Part shown: positions 1 through 7,783 of the stretch, in pieces
Layout: each line of letters opens with the position of its first letter
How positions within the stretch are numbered: position 1 is the stretch's first letter
Source of the DNA: Thermohalobaculum sp964475765
GTDB taxonomy: Bacteria > Pseudomonadota > Alphaproteobacteria > Rhodobacterales > Rhodobacteraceae
DNA: 9,614 nt
Direction of reading: 5' to 3'
NCBI GenBank assembly: GCA_964475765.1
Contig: CAYYZH010000168.1
Span: 1 to 9,614 of the forward strand
The notes under the pieces: model-generated
Database searches by the model: none
Told to the model about the DNA's origin: nothing
What the model saw: only the letters and a program-made list of their open reading frames with translations
Translations under genes and position numbers: made by a program

Positions 1-793
1 GATAGGCGGTCTCGTCGTCCATCGCGGTCGTCGTATAGGCCACGACCGGCAGCGATGTGGTGGTGATCGGCGCCTGCTGACCGGCATAGGTCCCGGCCGG
101 GATCACCAGCTTGGTGCGTTTGGTCTTGGCGATCTGATCGTCGTCGAGCGAGAGCACGGTGACGCCCGTCGATGCAGCGGCCTCGATCACGTTCGGCGCT
201 GGGAACGAGCCTGCGGTGACGAACCCATCGATCTGCCCGTTCTTGAGCGCGGGCACGGCGTTGGAAAGCTCGACATCGGCCAGATCGACCTTGCCTTCAA
301 GTCCGAAGAGACCGAGGTATTTCGCGCCTTCCTTAGCGCCGAACGAGCCCTTGCCGATCAGGATCTTTTTACCTTCCAGACCTGCAAAATCCGTGACCCC
401 GCTATCGGCGCGGACAACGAAATGCATGGTCAGTGACGGGATCGGGAAGAGCGCGCGGATCTCGTCGAACTTCGGGCTGCCCTTGCCCTCGAACATCGCT
501 TTGCCGCCCTGGGCCAGACGCACCAGCACCGGCGGTGTGGTGAACACATAATCGCCGCCGCGCGCTCGCGTCTCCATGACGTTCTGGACCGAGCCCTGGC
601 TCTCCTCGACCGTGACGATGATCTCGCCATCGCTCCCGGCCTTCATGGCCTCGGCGATCTGTACGGCCATCTGATAATATGACGATGTGGTCTTCGCGGA
701 CTTGTACGTCACACGCGTCTCGGCCATCGCGGCCCCTGCCGTCAGAGCGGCCCCCAAAGCGCTTGCCGCCAAGGCACAAACCAAACGTTTCAT
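1..793 (-). CDS. TAXI-family TRAP transporter solute-binding protein (partial, 3' end outside window)
   Basis: Periplasmic substrate-capture subunit of a TRAP transporter of the TAXI class. The ATG at 793-791 is preceded by GGGGAGGA (798-805), four bases upstream. The first 264 residues are present; the family usually has about 310-330, so the C-terminus is missing past the left edge. Residues 1-24 form a Sec signal peptide (KR at 2-3, an Ala/Leu-rich core, AMA|E at 22-25). The mature part shows TAXI hallmarks: EESQGSV (63-69), VVRADSGV (126-133), GKKILIGKGSFGAKEGA (141-157), ALKNGQIDGFV (182-192), SLDDDQIAK (215-223) and IPAGTYAGQ (231-239). The glycine-rich stretch usual at the mature N-terminus is replaced by YKSAKTTSSYYQMA (30-43). 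TAXI proteins typically work with a fused 4TM-12TM membrane protein, which would be expected beyond the left edge. The substrate cannot be told from the sequence; this class is often linked to glutamate or other organic acids. The gene is divergent from glgA with no obvious functional link. Confidence 0.9.
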   Translation of the reverse strand, partial: MKRLVCALAASALGAALTAGAAMAETRVTYKSAKTTSSYYQMAVQIAEAMKAGSDGEIIVTVEESQGSVQNVMETRARGGDYVFTTPPVLVRLAQGGKAMFEGKGSPKFDEIRALFPIPSLTMHFVVRADSGVTDFAGLEGKKILIGKGSFGAKEGAKYLGLFGLEGKVDLADVELSNAVPALKNGQIDGFVTAGSFPAPNVIEAAASTGVTVLSLDDDQIAKTKRTKLVIPAGTYAGQQAPITTTSLPVVAYTTTAMDDETAY

Positions 794-1005
794 GCCATCC
801 TCCCCTGTCTGTTATGTGGGTTAATCCCGGTATCTCCTTCGCCACGCTAAGCGCGACACTGGCTGAACTCAACACCGATGGTTCCCGGCGCGCACGAGAG
901 AAGGTTTCCGCTGCCCCGTCCGAGGTGATATGCGCCGCAGGCACAATCCCCTATGGTCGGACACACGCCGACGCCGATGCAGGATCCATTGCAGGAGAAA
1001 CCAAC
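794..1005. promoter_or_regulatory. Divergent intergenic region between the TAXI gene and glgA
   Basis: These 212 bp separate two divergent genes and must hold, or lie next to, their promoters. On the minus strand a weak sigma70-like pair can be read: TTGAGT, a 17-base spacer, then TAGCGT. It would lie upstream of the TAXI gene, whose ribosome site is at 798-805. For glgA I find no convincing -35/-10 pair; CACAAT (942-947) and TATGGT (952-957) resemble -10 boxes but lack a partner. The glgA frame stays open through this region, but the translated stretch resembles no glgC or glgA sequence and I treat it as non-coding. GCAGGA occurs twice 12 bases apart (979-984 and 991-996); the second copy contains the glgA ribosome site. 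Confidence 0.5.
993..997 (+). promoter_or_regulatory. Ribosome binding site that fixes the TTG start of glgA
   Basis: AGGAG lies eight bases before the TTG at 1006. No in-frame ATG or GTG with a comparable site exists between here and the conserved GlgA N-terminus (NVLFVVSE), so this site is the main reason for choosing the TTG start. Confidence 0.75.
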
Positions 1006-2508
1006 TTGCCGAAGACCCGCGCCAAATCTGCGCCCGCATCCACGAAGGCCGAAATCGCCACTGATCAGAACGTGCTCTTCGTGGTGTCGGAATGCGTGCC
1101 TCTGGTAAAGACCGGCGGACTTGCGGATGTGGCGGGCTCACTGCCGCTCGCGCTTCGGGCCTGCGGCTCTGCGGTCAAGGTGCTGTTGCCTGCCTATCCC
1201 GGTCTGATCGCGCGCTTGAGCGGCGCAACAGATGTCATGCAGATCGACACGCTTTTTGGCGGCCCGGCGCGCGTGGTGGCGGGCGAGGTCGGCGCACTCG
1301 ACGTGCTGATGCTGGATGCGCCGCATCTCTATGACCGGCCGGGCTCGATCTATCTCGGACCCGATGGCGAGGACTGGCCCGATAACGATGTCCGCTTTGG
1401 AGCGCTCAGCTATGTCGGCGCACGGATCGCGCAAGGCGCGCTTGGCGATGGCTGGCAGCCGGACATTGTGCACTGCCATGACTGGCAAGCCGGGCTTGTA
1501 CCGAGCTACATTGGCGATGCGCCGAACCGTCCGGCAACCGTGATCTCGGTCCACAACATCGCGTTTCAGGGGCTGTTTCCGGCGTCCTCCGTGTCCCGGC
1601 TCGGCCTTCCCGCTGACGGGTTCACCGCCGACGGGTTCGAGTTCTGGGGCCATCTCGGATGCCTCAAGGCCGGGCTAATGCAGGCCGATGCGGTTTCGAC
1701 CGTCAGCGAGCCTTATGCGCGCGAGTTAACCGACCCCGCGTTTGGCATGGGGCTCGAAGGCGTGATTGCCGCGCGCGGCGCGGACATGCGCGGCATCGTC
1801 AACGGCATCGATCTCGATGTCTGGGACCCGGCCACCGATCCGCATATCCTGCCCTTCGATCGCAAACGTCTGAAGGCGCGGGAGAAGAACCGCACGCGTT
1901 TGCTCGAAGACTCCGGTCTCGATGACCAGGGCGGCATCATCCTTGGTGTTGTCAGCCGCCTGACGGCGCAAAAGGGCCTCGATCTTCTGCTCGAGGTGCT
2001 GCCTCGCTTGCTGGACGCCGGCGGTCATCTCGTGATGCTGGGGAGCGGTGATGCGGACCTGCAAAGCGCTTTCCTGATGGCCGCGGAGCGTCATCCCGGG
2101 CAGATCGCTGTGACAATCGGGTATGACGACGCGCTCTCTCACCGCATCTATGCCGGCTCGGACGTGATTTGTGTTCCGTCGCGGTTCGAGCCCTGCGGGC
2201 TGACGCAGCTTTACGCGCTGCGCTATGGTGCGATTCCGTTGGTTGCTCGCACCGGCGGGCTGGCTGACACCGTGATCGATGCAACACCGGCCTCCCTTGC
2301 GGTGGGCGTCGCCACTGGCGTTCAGTTCAACCCTGGAAAGGCGGAGGCCCTTGAGGCCGCTATCGACCGTGTCTGCGCGCTTTTCGGCGACAAGCGAAAA
2401 TGGCGGAAGATCCAGTCCAACGCCATGGCACAGCCCGTGGGCTGGGACCAATCGGCACAGATCTATCGCCGCCTTTATGACGATATACTCGCGGTCCGAA
2501 CGCAATAG
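1006..2508 (+). CDS. glgA: Glycogen synthase (ADP-glucose type, GT5)
   Basis: Cytoplasmic enzyme that transfers glucose from ADP-glucose to the non-reducing end of alpha-1,4-glucan. I start it at TTG 1006 (ribosome site AGGAG 993-997), giving 500 residues against 477 in E. coli. The extra length is a Lys/Ala/Thr-rich N-terminal tail of about 20 residues. The N-terminal GT5 domain carries KTGGLADV (35-42; K35 matches E. coli K15), HCHDWQ around H158 and VHNIAFQG. The C-terminal domain carries SRLTAQKGLD with R318 and K323 (E. coli R300 and K305) and the catalytic segment RFEPCGLTQLYALRYG with E395 and C397 (E. coli E377 and C379). All later offsets from E. coli are a constant 18, so the enzyme should be intact and active. 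It leads a cluster with glgX 18 bp downstream and then malQ. No glgC or glgB lies next to it; upstream is a divergent TAXI gene. The open frame extends back to 679, but that part overlaps the TAXI gene and looks non-coding. Confidence 0.95.
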   Translation: MPKTRAKSAPASTKAEIATDQNVLFVVSECVPLVKTGGLADVAGSLPLALRACGSAVKVLLPAYPGLIARLSGATDVMQIDTLFGGPARVVAGEVGALDVLMLDAPHLYDRPGSIYLGPDGEDWPDNDVRFGALSYVGARIAQGALGDGWQPDIVHCHDWQAGLVPSYIGDAPNRPATVISVHNIAFQGLFPASSVSRLGLPADGFTADGFEFWGHLGCLKAGLMQADAVSTVSEPYARELTDPAFGMGLEGVIAARGADMRGIVNGIDLDVWDPATDPHILPFDRKRLKAREKNRTRLLEDSGLDDQGGIILGVVSRLTAQKGLDLLLEVLPRLLDAGGHLVMLGSGDADLQSAFLMAAERHPGQIAVTIGYDDALSHRIYAGSDVICVPSRFEPCGLTQLYALRYGAIPLVARTGGLADTVIDATPASLAVGVATGVQFNPGKAEALEAAIDRVCALFGDKRKWRKIQSNAMAQPVGWDQSAQIYRRLYDDILAVRTQ

Positions 2509-2514
2509 GTGCGC

Positions 2515-2519
2515 AGAGG
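2515..2519 (+). promoter_or_regulatory. Ribosome binding site that decides the glgX start
   Basis: AGAGG lies seven bases before ATG 2527. An in-frame GTG at 2509, directly after the glgA stop, is the longer alternative but has no purine-rich site in front of it. The ATG is therefore preferred. Confidence 0.65.
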
Positions 2520-2526
2520 TCCGGAT

Positions 2527-4608
2527 ATGACCGAGAACACTCCCGGCTCTCCGCCAACCCTCGGCGCCCATGTCGAAGCCACGGGCGTTTCGTTCGCTGT
2601 GTTCTCCGCAAATGCCGAAACCATCGAGCTTTGTCTCTTCGATCCGGCAGACGGGCGGGAGACGGATCGTACCCCGCTCTCGCGCGGGTCTGGCGACATC
2701 TGGCACCTCCATGTGCCAGGTCTCAGCGCTGGGGCACATTACGGCCTGCGCGCCTATGGTTCCTATGAGCCGGACCGGGGGCATCGGTTCAATCCGAACA
2801 AGCTGCTGCTTGATCCGCATGCACGCGCGCTCTCCGGGTCCTTCGGCGATCCGGACATTCTGTGTGGCTATCAGGCGGAGACCGAGGACGATCTGACCTT
2901 CGATACACGCGACAGCGCCCGGCACTTGCCGAAATGCGTTGTCACCGATGACCGGTTCGACTGGCAAGGGGACATCCCGCCCCGGACGCCCTGGGAGGAG
3001 ACTGTGATCTACGAGGCGCATCCGCGCGGGCTCACCATGCATTGGGACCGGGTGCCTACGCACCAGCGCGGCCTTGTCTCCGGTCTCGCCTCGGACCCGG
3101 TGATCGATCACCTGAAAGACCTCGGCGTGACGGCAGTCGAGCTGCTGCCGATCCATGCCTTTCAGGACGAGGCGTTTCTCACCCGCAAGGGCCGCGTGAA
3201 CTATTGGGGTTACAACACCGCTGCCTTCTTCGCGCCGGAGCCGCGCTATCTCGGCCCGGACGGTGCGAACGGGTTTCGCGAGATGGTGCGCCGCCTGCAC
3301 GCCGCCGGGATCGAGGTGCTGCTCGATGTCGTCTACAACCACACCGCAGAGGGCAACGAGCTTGGCCCCACTCTCTCATTCCGGGGCCTCGATAACGCCA
3401 GCTATTACACGCTGCACCCGGATGATCCTCGGTTCTATGTCAACGACACCGGTTGCGGGAATACGCTCGCGATCTCGAACCCGGTGGTCACTGACTTGGT
3501 GATCGCGTCGCTGCGCTATTGGGTCGAGGAGATGCATGTCGACGGCTTCCGGTTCGACTTGGCGACAGTACTGGGTCGCACGCCAACCGGCTTCGAGCAC
3601 GAGGGCGCGTTCTTTTCCGCGCTGAAGCGGGAGCCAGCCTTGCAAGGCGTCAAGCTGATTGCCGAACCTTGGGACATCGGCCCCGGCGGCTATCGGCTAG
3701 GCGGGTTTCCGCCGCCATTCGCCGAGTGGAACGACCGGTTCCGCGATGATGTCAGACGGTTTTGGCGTGGCGACGAGGGGCAAGTGCCGAACCTTGCCGC
3801 ACGGCTTCTGGGCTCGGCGGATTACTTCGACCGGGCGGGGCGCAAACCCTGGGCCAGCGTGAACTTTCTGACCTCCCATGACGGCTTTACCCTCGCCGAT
3901 CTCGTGACCTATGCGCGCAAGCACAACAACGCAAATGGCGAAGAGAACCGCGACGGGCACGACCACAATTTCAGCTCGAACTCCGGCAACGAGGGGCCAA
4001 CCGACGATCCCGCGATCCGGGAGCGGCGCGACTTGCGGCGGCGCAACCTGATGGCGACGCTGATGCTCTCGCAAGGCGTACCCATGATGTTGGCTGGCGA
4101 CGAACTGGGCAACGGTCAGGACGGCAACAACAATGCCTACTGTCAGGACAATCCGCTCGGCTGGGTCGACTGGTCCGGCGCGGGCAGCACTTTTCACCGC
4201 TTTGTCCGGCATCTGATTGCACTGCGACAAGCGCATCCCGTGCTGCGTCAGGCACAATACCTCCACGGGGCTCCGCGTCCAGCGGATGGCCTTGCCGATG
4301 TTGCCTGGCTCGGTGCCCACGGGGCCGCGCCCGCATGGACCGACACCGGGCTGGAAACGCTTGGGCTCCTCTTGCGTGGATCTGCCGAGGCGGTAGATCT
4401 GGATCAGAGTGATGAGGAGGCTTTGATCGTCATCAATCGCGGCGCCGAGACCGCCTTTCACATGCCGAAACCCGGCGGCTGGCGGCGCGTCATGGATACA
4501 GCCGCAACAGATGGTATCCCTGCCCCATCCGAAAGCACCCCACCAGGTCAGGAGACCATCGCTACCGAAACCGTGGTTCTGTTCCTGCGCCTGGCCGCGA
4601 CCCCATGA
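2527..4608 (+). CDS. glgX: Glycogen debranching enzyme GlgX (GH13 isoamylase type)
   Basis: Hydrolyses alpha-1,6 branch points of phosphorylase-trimmed glycogen, releasing short maltodextrins in the cytoplasm. Starting at ATG 2527 it has 693 residues, a usual length for GlgX/TreX proteins. An N-terminal CBM48-like beta-sandwich (about residues 8-100, with VSFAVFSANAE near its start) precedes the GH13 barrel. The four conserved GH13 regions are complete: DVVYNHT (267-273), DGFRFDLAT (339-347, nucleophile D344), IAEPWD (acid/base E380) and TSHDG (H451, D452). The late segment GDELGNGQDGNNNAYCQDN is typical of GlgX. A small beta domain ends the protein (IVINRGAETAF). The catalytic set is intact, so activity is expected. 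Its stop codon overlaps the malQ start by four bases (ATGA), which implies one transcript and coupled translation. Isoamylase/TreX is the nearest alternative name; the genomic context favours GlgX. Confidence 0.95.
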   Translation: MTENTPGSPPTLGAHVEATGVSFAVFSANAETIELCLFDPADGRETDRTPLSRGSGDIWHLHVPGLSAGAHYGLRAYGSYEPDRGHRFNPNKLLLDPHARALSGSFGDPDILCGYQAETEDDLTFDTRDSARHLPKCVVTDDRFDWQGDIPPRTPWEETVIYEAHPRGLTMHWDRVPTHQRGLVSGLASDPVIDHLKDLGVTAVELLPIHAFQDEAFLTRKGRVNYWGYNTAAFFAPEPRYLGPDGANGFREMVRRLHAAGIEVLLDVVYNHTAEGNELGPTLSFRGLDNASYYTLHPDDPRFYVNDTGCGNTLAISNPVVTDLVIASLRYWVEEMHVDGFRFDLATVLGRTPTGFEHEGAFFSALKREPALQGVKLIAEPWDIGPGGYRLGGFPPPFAEWNDRFRDDVRRFWRGDEGQVPNLAARLLGSADYFDRAGRKPWASVNFLTSHDGFTLADLVTYARKHNNANGEENRDGHDHNFSSNSGNEGPTDDPAIRERRDLRRRNLMATLMLSQGVPMMLAGDELGNGQDGNNNAYCQDNPLGWVDWSGAGSTFHRFVRHLIALRQAHPVLRQAQYLHGAPRPADGLADVAWLGAHGAAPAWTDTGLETLGLLLRGSAEAVDLDQSDEEALIVINRGAETAFHMPKPGGWRRVMDTAATDGIPAPSESTPPGQETIATETVVLFLRLAATP

Positions 4609-6581
4609 TGTCGACCTCTGCGCTTCACGCCCTTGCCACCCATCACGGGATCGCCACGACCTATCGTGATACACTGAGCCGCACACAGGAGGTCTCGGAC
4701 GAAACCCTCTGGGCGGTGCTTCGCGCGATTGGCGTGGACACCCGATCCGCCGCCACCCCTGATACAGCCCAGCCCAACACCATCCCCGTCGCCCATGCGG
4801 GCACTCTCGATCTGCCGTTTCCCGAAGCGACGGAGTGGTCGGTCACCCTTGAAGACGGCACGCTGCAAGAGGGCCGGTGCGAGGGCCAACTCTCTATCAC
4901 CGATCTTCCGGTGGGTTTGCACGAGTTGTCAGTCTCGACCGCATCCGGAACCTGGCGCTCGCCGCTTCCTGCGCCGCCGCCGCGGGCGCCTTCGGTTACT
5001 GAAATGACGGGAAACGCGCGGCACTGGGGCATCGCGGCGCCAGTCTATGGGCTGGAGGGGCCGTGTGGGCTCGGGACCTACAAGGCGCTCGGCGATCTCG
5101 CGGCAGTGACCGGATCACTGGGCGCGTCGTATGTCCTCATCAACCCGGTGCACGCACTGTCGCCCCAGATGCCAGAGGCATTTAGCCCTTACTCGCCATC
5201 GCACCGACGGTTCTTCAACATCTCGCATATCGACCCTGCCGCCGTTCCCGAGTTTGCGGTGTCTACGCAAGCCCGGCAGCTTCTCCAAGCCTCGCCGCAT
5301 CTGCAACCCGGCGCAGTGATCGACTACCCGGCCGCCGCACAGGCCCTGTTGCCGGTTCTCTCGGCACTCTACAACGCGTTCGCGGACCTGGCCGCCGACC
5401 ACCCCCGACGTCTTGCGTTTCGGGCATGGCGGATCGAGCGCGGCGCGGCGTTGGAGCGGTTTGCCCTTTTTGAGGCTCTGTCGGACCGCCACGGTCCGAG
5501 TTGGACGTCCTGGCCGTCGAACTTGCAAGATCCCGACAGGATCACGCCCGACCGAGACCTGGAAAACGCCGCGGAAAGGCACGCCTACTTACAATGGCTG
5601 GCAGAGACGCAGTTGGCTGAGGCGCAGGCCAAGGCACAACGGGGCAGCATGGCGCTCGGCCTCATGCTCGATCTGGCTGTCGGGGTGCGCGGCGACGGGG
5701 CCGAAGTCTGGGCGGAACCGGAGAATTTCGCGCGCGGTGTCTCGATCGGTGCGCCGCCGGACGGGTTCAATCCAAACGGCCAGAACTGGGCGCTTGCGCC
5801 GCTCAATCCCAGCCGGATGCGCACCGGCGGGCTGACTGCCTTTGCCGAGACATTGCGCGCCTCCATGCGTCATGCCGGGGCGCTGCGCATCGACCATGTC
5901 CTCGGTCTGCGGCGCAATTTCTGGATTGCGGACGAGACCGGCGAAGGGACCTACATTGCCTTTCCGCAAGAGGCAATGTTCGCGGTTGCAGCGATCGAGG
6001 CCCACCGAAACCAGTGCCTTGTGATCGGCGAAGACCTCGGCAACGTCCCCGCCGGGTTTCGGAACGAACTGGCCGAGGGCGGGATCTACGGGTGCAGGTT
6101 GCTCTACTTCCAACGCGCGAAGTCCGGAGCGTTCGACCCGCCCCAAAATTACAAATCGGGCACGATGGCCTCCATCGGAAGCCACGATGCGCCAACGCTC
6201 GAGGAGTGGTGGTCTGGGCGCGATCTTAGCGAAATGGCGGAGACCGGCGTGCTGAGCGGTGACGCTTTGAAGGACGCAGAGGTCCGGCGCACCGACGAAC
6301 GCCGGGCGCTTCTTGACCTCATCAAATCGGATGCGGACATCACACCAGAGGATCTGATCCTGAAGGTCCATGCGGTGTTGGCTGGATCGGGATCTGACTT
6401 GATGACGGTTCAGCTTGAGATGGCCTTGGAGACCGGAGCACGCCTCAACTTGCCGGGTACAACGACCGAGTATCCGAACTGGCGCCGACGGCTTCCGCCC
6501 CTGCCGGAGATTTTGCGGGACACCCGGTTCCGGGAAATCGTTGCCGAAGTTTGCAGAGTGCGGGCGGGGTCAGCGGCCTAA
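4605..6581 (+). CDS. malQ: 4-alpha-glucanotransferase (amylomaltase, GH77)
   Basis: Transfers alpha-1,4-glucan segments between maltodextrins, releasing glucose and making longer chains; a cytoplasmic partner to GlgX, which supplies short linear dextrins. 658 residues from ATG 4605 (the next ATG, 4608, is one codon on and equally possible); E. coli MalQ has 694. The N-terminal part has the MalQ signature of a small helical region (LATHHGIATTYRD; VSDETLWAVLRAIGV). The GH77 barrel follows, with FNPNGQNWALAPLNP, LRIDHVLGL (nucleophile D430), IGEDLGNVP (acid/base E476) and GSHDAPT (H527, D528). The spacing 430/476/528 closely follows E. coli 448/496/548. The C-terminal NLPGT and YPNWRRRLP motifs are present. 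HDAPT replaces the usual HDLPT, a mild change. The start overlaps the glgX stop by four bases, so translation is probably coupled. The stop lies 4 bp from the convergent ROK gene, with no room for a terminator between them. Confidence 0.94.
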   Translation: MMSTSALHALATHHGIATTYRDTLSRTQEVSDETLWAVLRAIGVDTRSAATPDTAQPNTIPVAHAGTLDLPFPEATEWSVTLEDGTLQEGRCEGQLSITDLPVGLHELSVSTASGTWRSPLPAPPPRAPSVTEMTGNARHWGIAAPVYGLEGPCGLGTYKALGDLAAVTGSLGASYVLINPVHALSPQMPEAFSPYSPSHRRFFNISHIDPAAVPEFAVSTQARQLLQASPHLQPGAVIDYPAAAQALLPVLSALYNAFADLAADHPRRLAFRAWRIERGAALERFALFEALSDRHGPSWTSWPSNLQDPDRITPDRDLENAAERHAYLQWLAETQLAEAQAKAQRGSMALGLMLDLAVGVRGDGAEVWAEPENFARGVSIGAPPDGFNPNGQNWALAPLNPSRMRTGGLTAFAETLRASMRHAGALRIDHVLGLRRNFWIADETGEGTYIAFPQEAMFAVAAIEAHRNQCLVIGEDLGNVPAGFRNELAEGGIYGCRLLYFQRAKSGAFDPPQNYKSGTMASIGSHDAPTLEEWWSGRDLSEMAETGVLSGDALKDAEVRRTDERRALLDLIKSDADITPEDLILKVHAVLAGSGSDLMTVQLEMALETGARLNLPGTTTEYPNWRRRLPPLPEILRDTRFREIVAEVCRVRAGSAA

Positions 6582-6585
6582 TCCC

Positions 6586-7752
6586 TCAAGACCTGAGCAC
6601 CAGATCCGGGTCCGGCGCGAACTCAGCGCGCAGCGGCATCATGGCCGCCCCCAGAACAGGCGCCATCGGTCCGATGGACCCCGTCGTGATCTGGGCAGGC
6701 AGCAGCCCGGAGAGGTTCTGCTCTCCAACACCCTTTGCCACCTTCGCTGTCAGCATCCGGCGCCATTGCGGCGGCAGGCGCCCGTCGATCACCACGGCCT
6801 CGAAATCGATGACACTGATCGCGGACAGGATCGCACGGACCAGCGCAGGCACCGCAGTCTCCATCCAACGCGCGAACACGGCTTCAGCGGCGGGCGTCGG
6901 GCGATCCCGGGTCACGGTGACAAGGTCGAGGCCGGTTTGTTCCATCAGCCGCTCAAGCTGTAGAAGCGAGGCGCGGTGGATCAGTTGCTCGCCGGTCGCA
7001 CCGGCACCCGGCGCGGGCATCGAGCCGATGGCTCCCGCATTATGGCGCTCTCCCCGGTAGAGACGACCATCAAGCACCACGCCGCCGCCGATGAACGTAC
7101 CGACGTAAAGGTAAAGAGCAGTGCGGTGAACGATCCCATCGCCCGCGATCATCTCCGCCGCGCAGGCCGCGCTGCCATCGTTATAGAGCGCAATCTCCAG
7201 ATCAGTCGCGTGCGCCAGATCAGATGCGATATCGGCATCGCGCCATGCATCGAGCGCTCCCGGCGCCAACCCCAACTCCTCCGCCCATGCCTCAAGCTCG
7301 GACGGCATGGCGATACCAACCCCGACCACATCGGCCCGCTGTTCAGCGCTCAGGCCCTGCAGCAGTCGCCGACACTGCCCTTTGGCGGCGTCGATGGTCG
7401 CCAACGGTTCGGGGAACGGGTAGTGTTCCTCGAGAAGCTCGACGACCTCTCCTGCCAGATTGACCAGCACCGTTTGAAGATTGCGCCGCCCGATCTTGAC
7501 CCCTAGAGCAAAGGCCCCTTCCGGGTTGACGCCAATCGGGGTCGAGGGCTGACCGATCTTCCCGCGCACCGGATCGCCCTTCAGCAGCACGCCGCGTTCA
7601 ATGAGACGGTTCGCGATGACCATCGCCGCATTCGCGCTTAGGCCCGTCTTGCGCGCCAGCGCCGCCTTCGACTGCGGCCCCTCGCGCAGGATCACATCGA
7701 CAATGAGACGCTCGTTATAGGCCCGCAGGCCACTGCTGTCCCCGCCCCGCAT
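6586..7752 (-). CDS. ROK-family transcriptional regulator
   Basis: Probable sugar-responsive DNA-binding regulator of 388 residues. ATG 7752-7750 is preceded by GGGAGG (7757-7762), four bases upstream. Residues about 12-72 form a winged helix-turn-helix (SKAALARKTGLSANAAMVIANRL, about 28-50; wing GKIGQPS, 64-70). The rest is a ROK actin-like fold with VGTFIGGGVVLDGRLYRG (217-234) and NDGSAACAAE (191-200). Several functional signatures are altered. The phosphate-loop motif normally written GxDxGGT reads GVKIGRR (84-90), with K86 for Asp. The AGEIGH sugar-contact motif reads AGAIGSM (239-245), without Glu or His. The CxCGxxGCxE zinc motif is absent; PAPGAGATGEQ (246-256) stands there. It is therefore very unlikely to be a kinase. 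It is divergent from the kinase-zwf pair and the likely regulator of that pair and itself. Whether it also controls glgA-glgX-malQ cannot be told here. Confidence 0.92.
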   Translation of the reverse strand: MRGGDSSGLRAYNERLIVDVILREGPQSKAALARKTGLSANAAMVIANRLIERGVLLKGDPVRGKIGQPSTPIGVNPEGAFALGVKIGRRNLQTVLVNLAGEVVELLEEHYPFPEPLATIDAAKGQCRRLLQGLSAEQRADVVGVGIAMPSELEAWAEELGLAPGALDAWRDADIASDLAHATDLEIALYNDGSAACAAEMIAGDGIVHRTALYLYVGTFIGGGVVLDGRLYRGERHNAGAIGSMPAPGAGATGEQLIHRASLLQLERLMEQTGLDLVTVTRDRPTPAAEAVFARWMETAVPALVRAILSAISVIDFEAVVIDGRLPPQWRRMLTAKVAKGVGEQNLSGLLPAQITTGSIGPMAPVLGAAMMPLRAEFAPDPDLVLRS

Positions 7753-7783
7753 GGTGCCTCCCGCCGACCCAAAAACAGTGACA

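Noticed and set aside
402..944. 180-residue minus-strand frame overlapping the TAXI gene
   Set aside because: Same strand but a different frame from the TAXI protein, which has a signal peptide, a strong ribosome site and family motifs. This frame has none of these.
977..1108. Short frame from ATG 977 (43 codons) ahead of and overlapping glgA, as a possible leader peptide
   Set aside because: No ribosome site, Arg/Pro-rich composition typical of off-frame reading, and no run of regulatory codons or attenuator-like hairpin.
2509..2526. GTG 2509 as the glgX start
   Set aside because: Directly abuts the glgA stop with no ribosome site; ATG 2527 has AGAGG at seven bases.
1726..3342. 538-residue open frame on the minus strand across glgA and glgX
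   Set aside because: It lies opposite two unmistakable enzymes with intact catalytic motifs and has Arg/His/Pro-rich, non-family composition. Long antisense frames are expected in GC-rich coding DNA.
3697..4686. 329-residue open frame on the minus strand opposite the glgX end
   Set aside because: Shadow of glgX codon bias; no recognisable domain and no ribosome site that would favour it.
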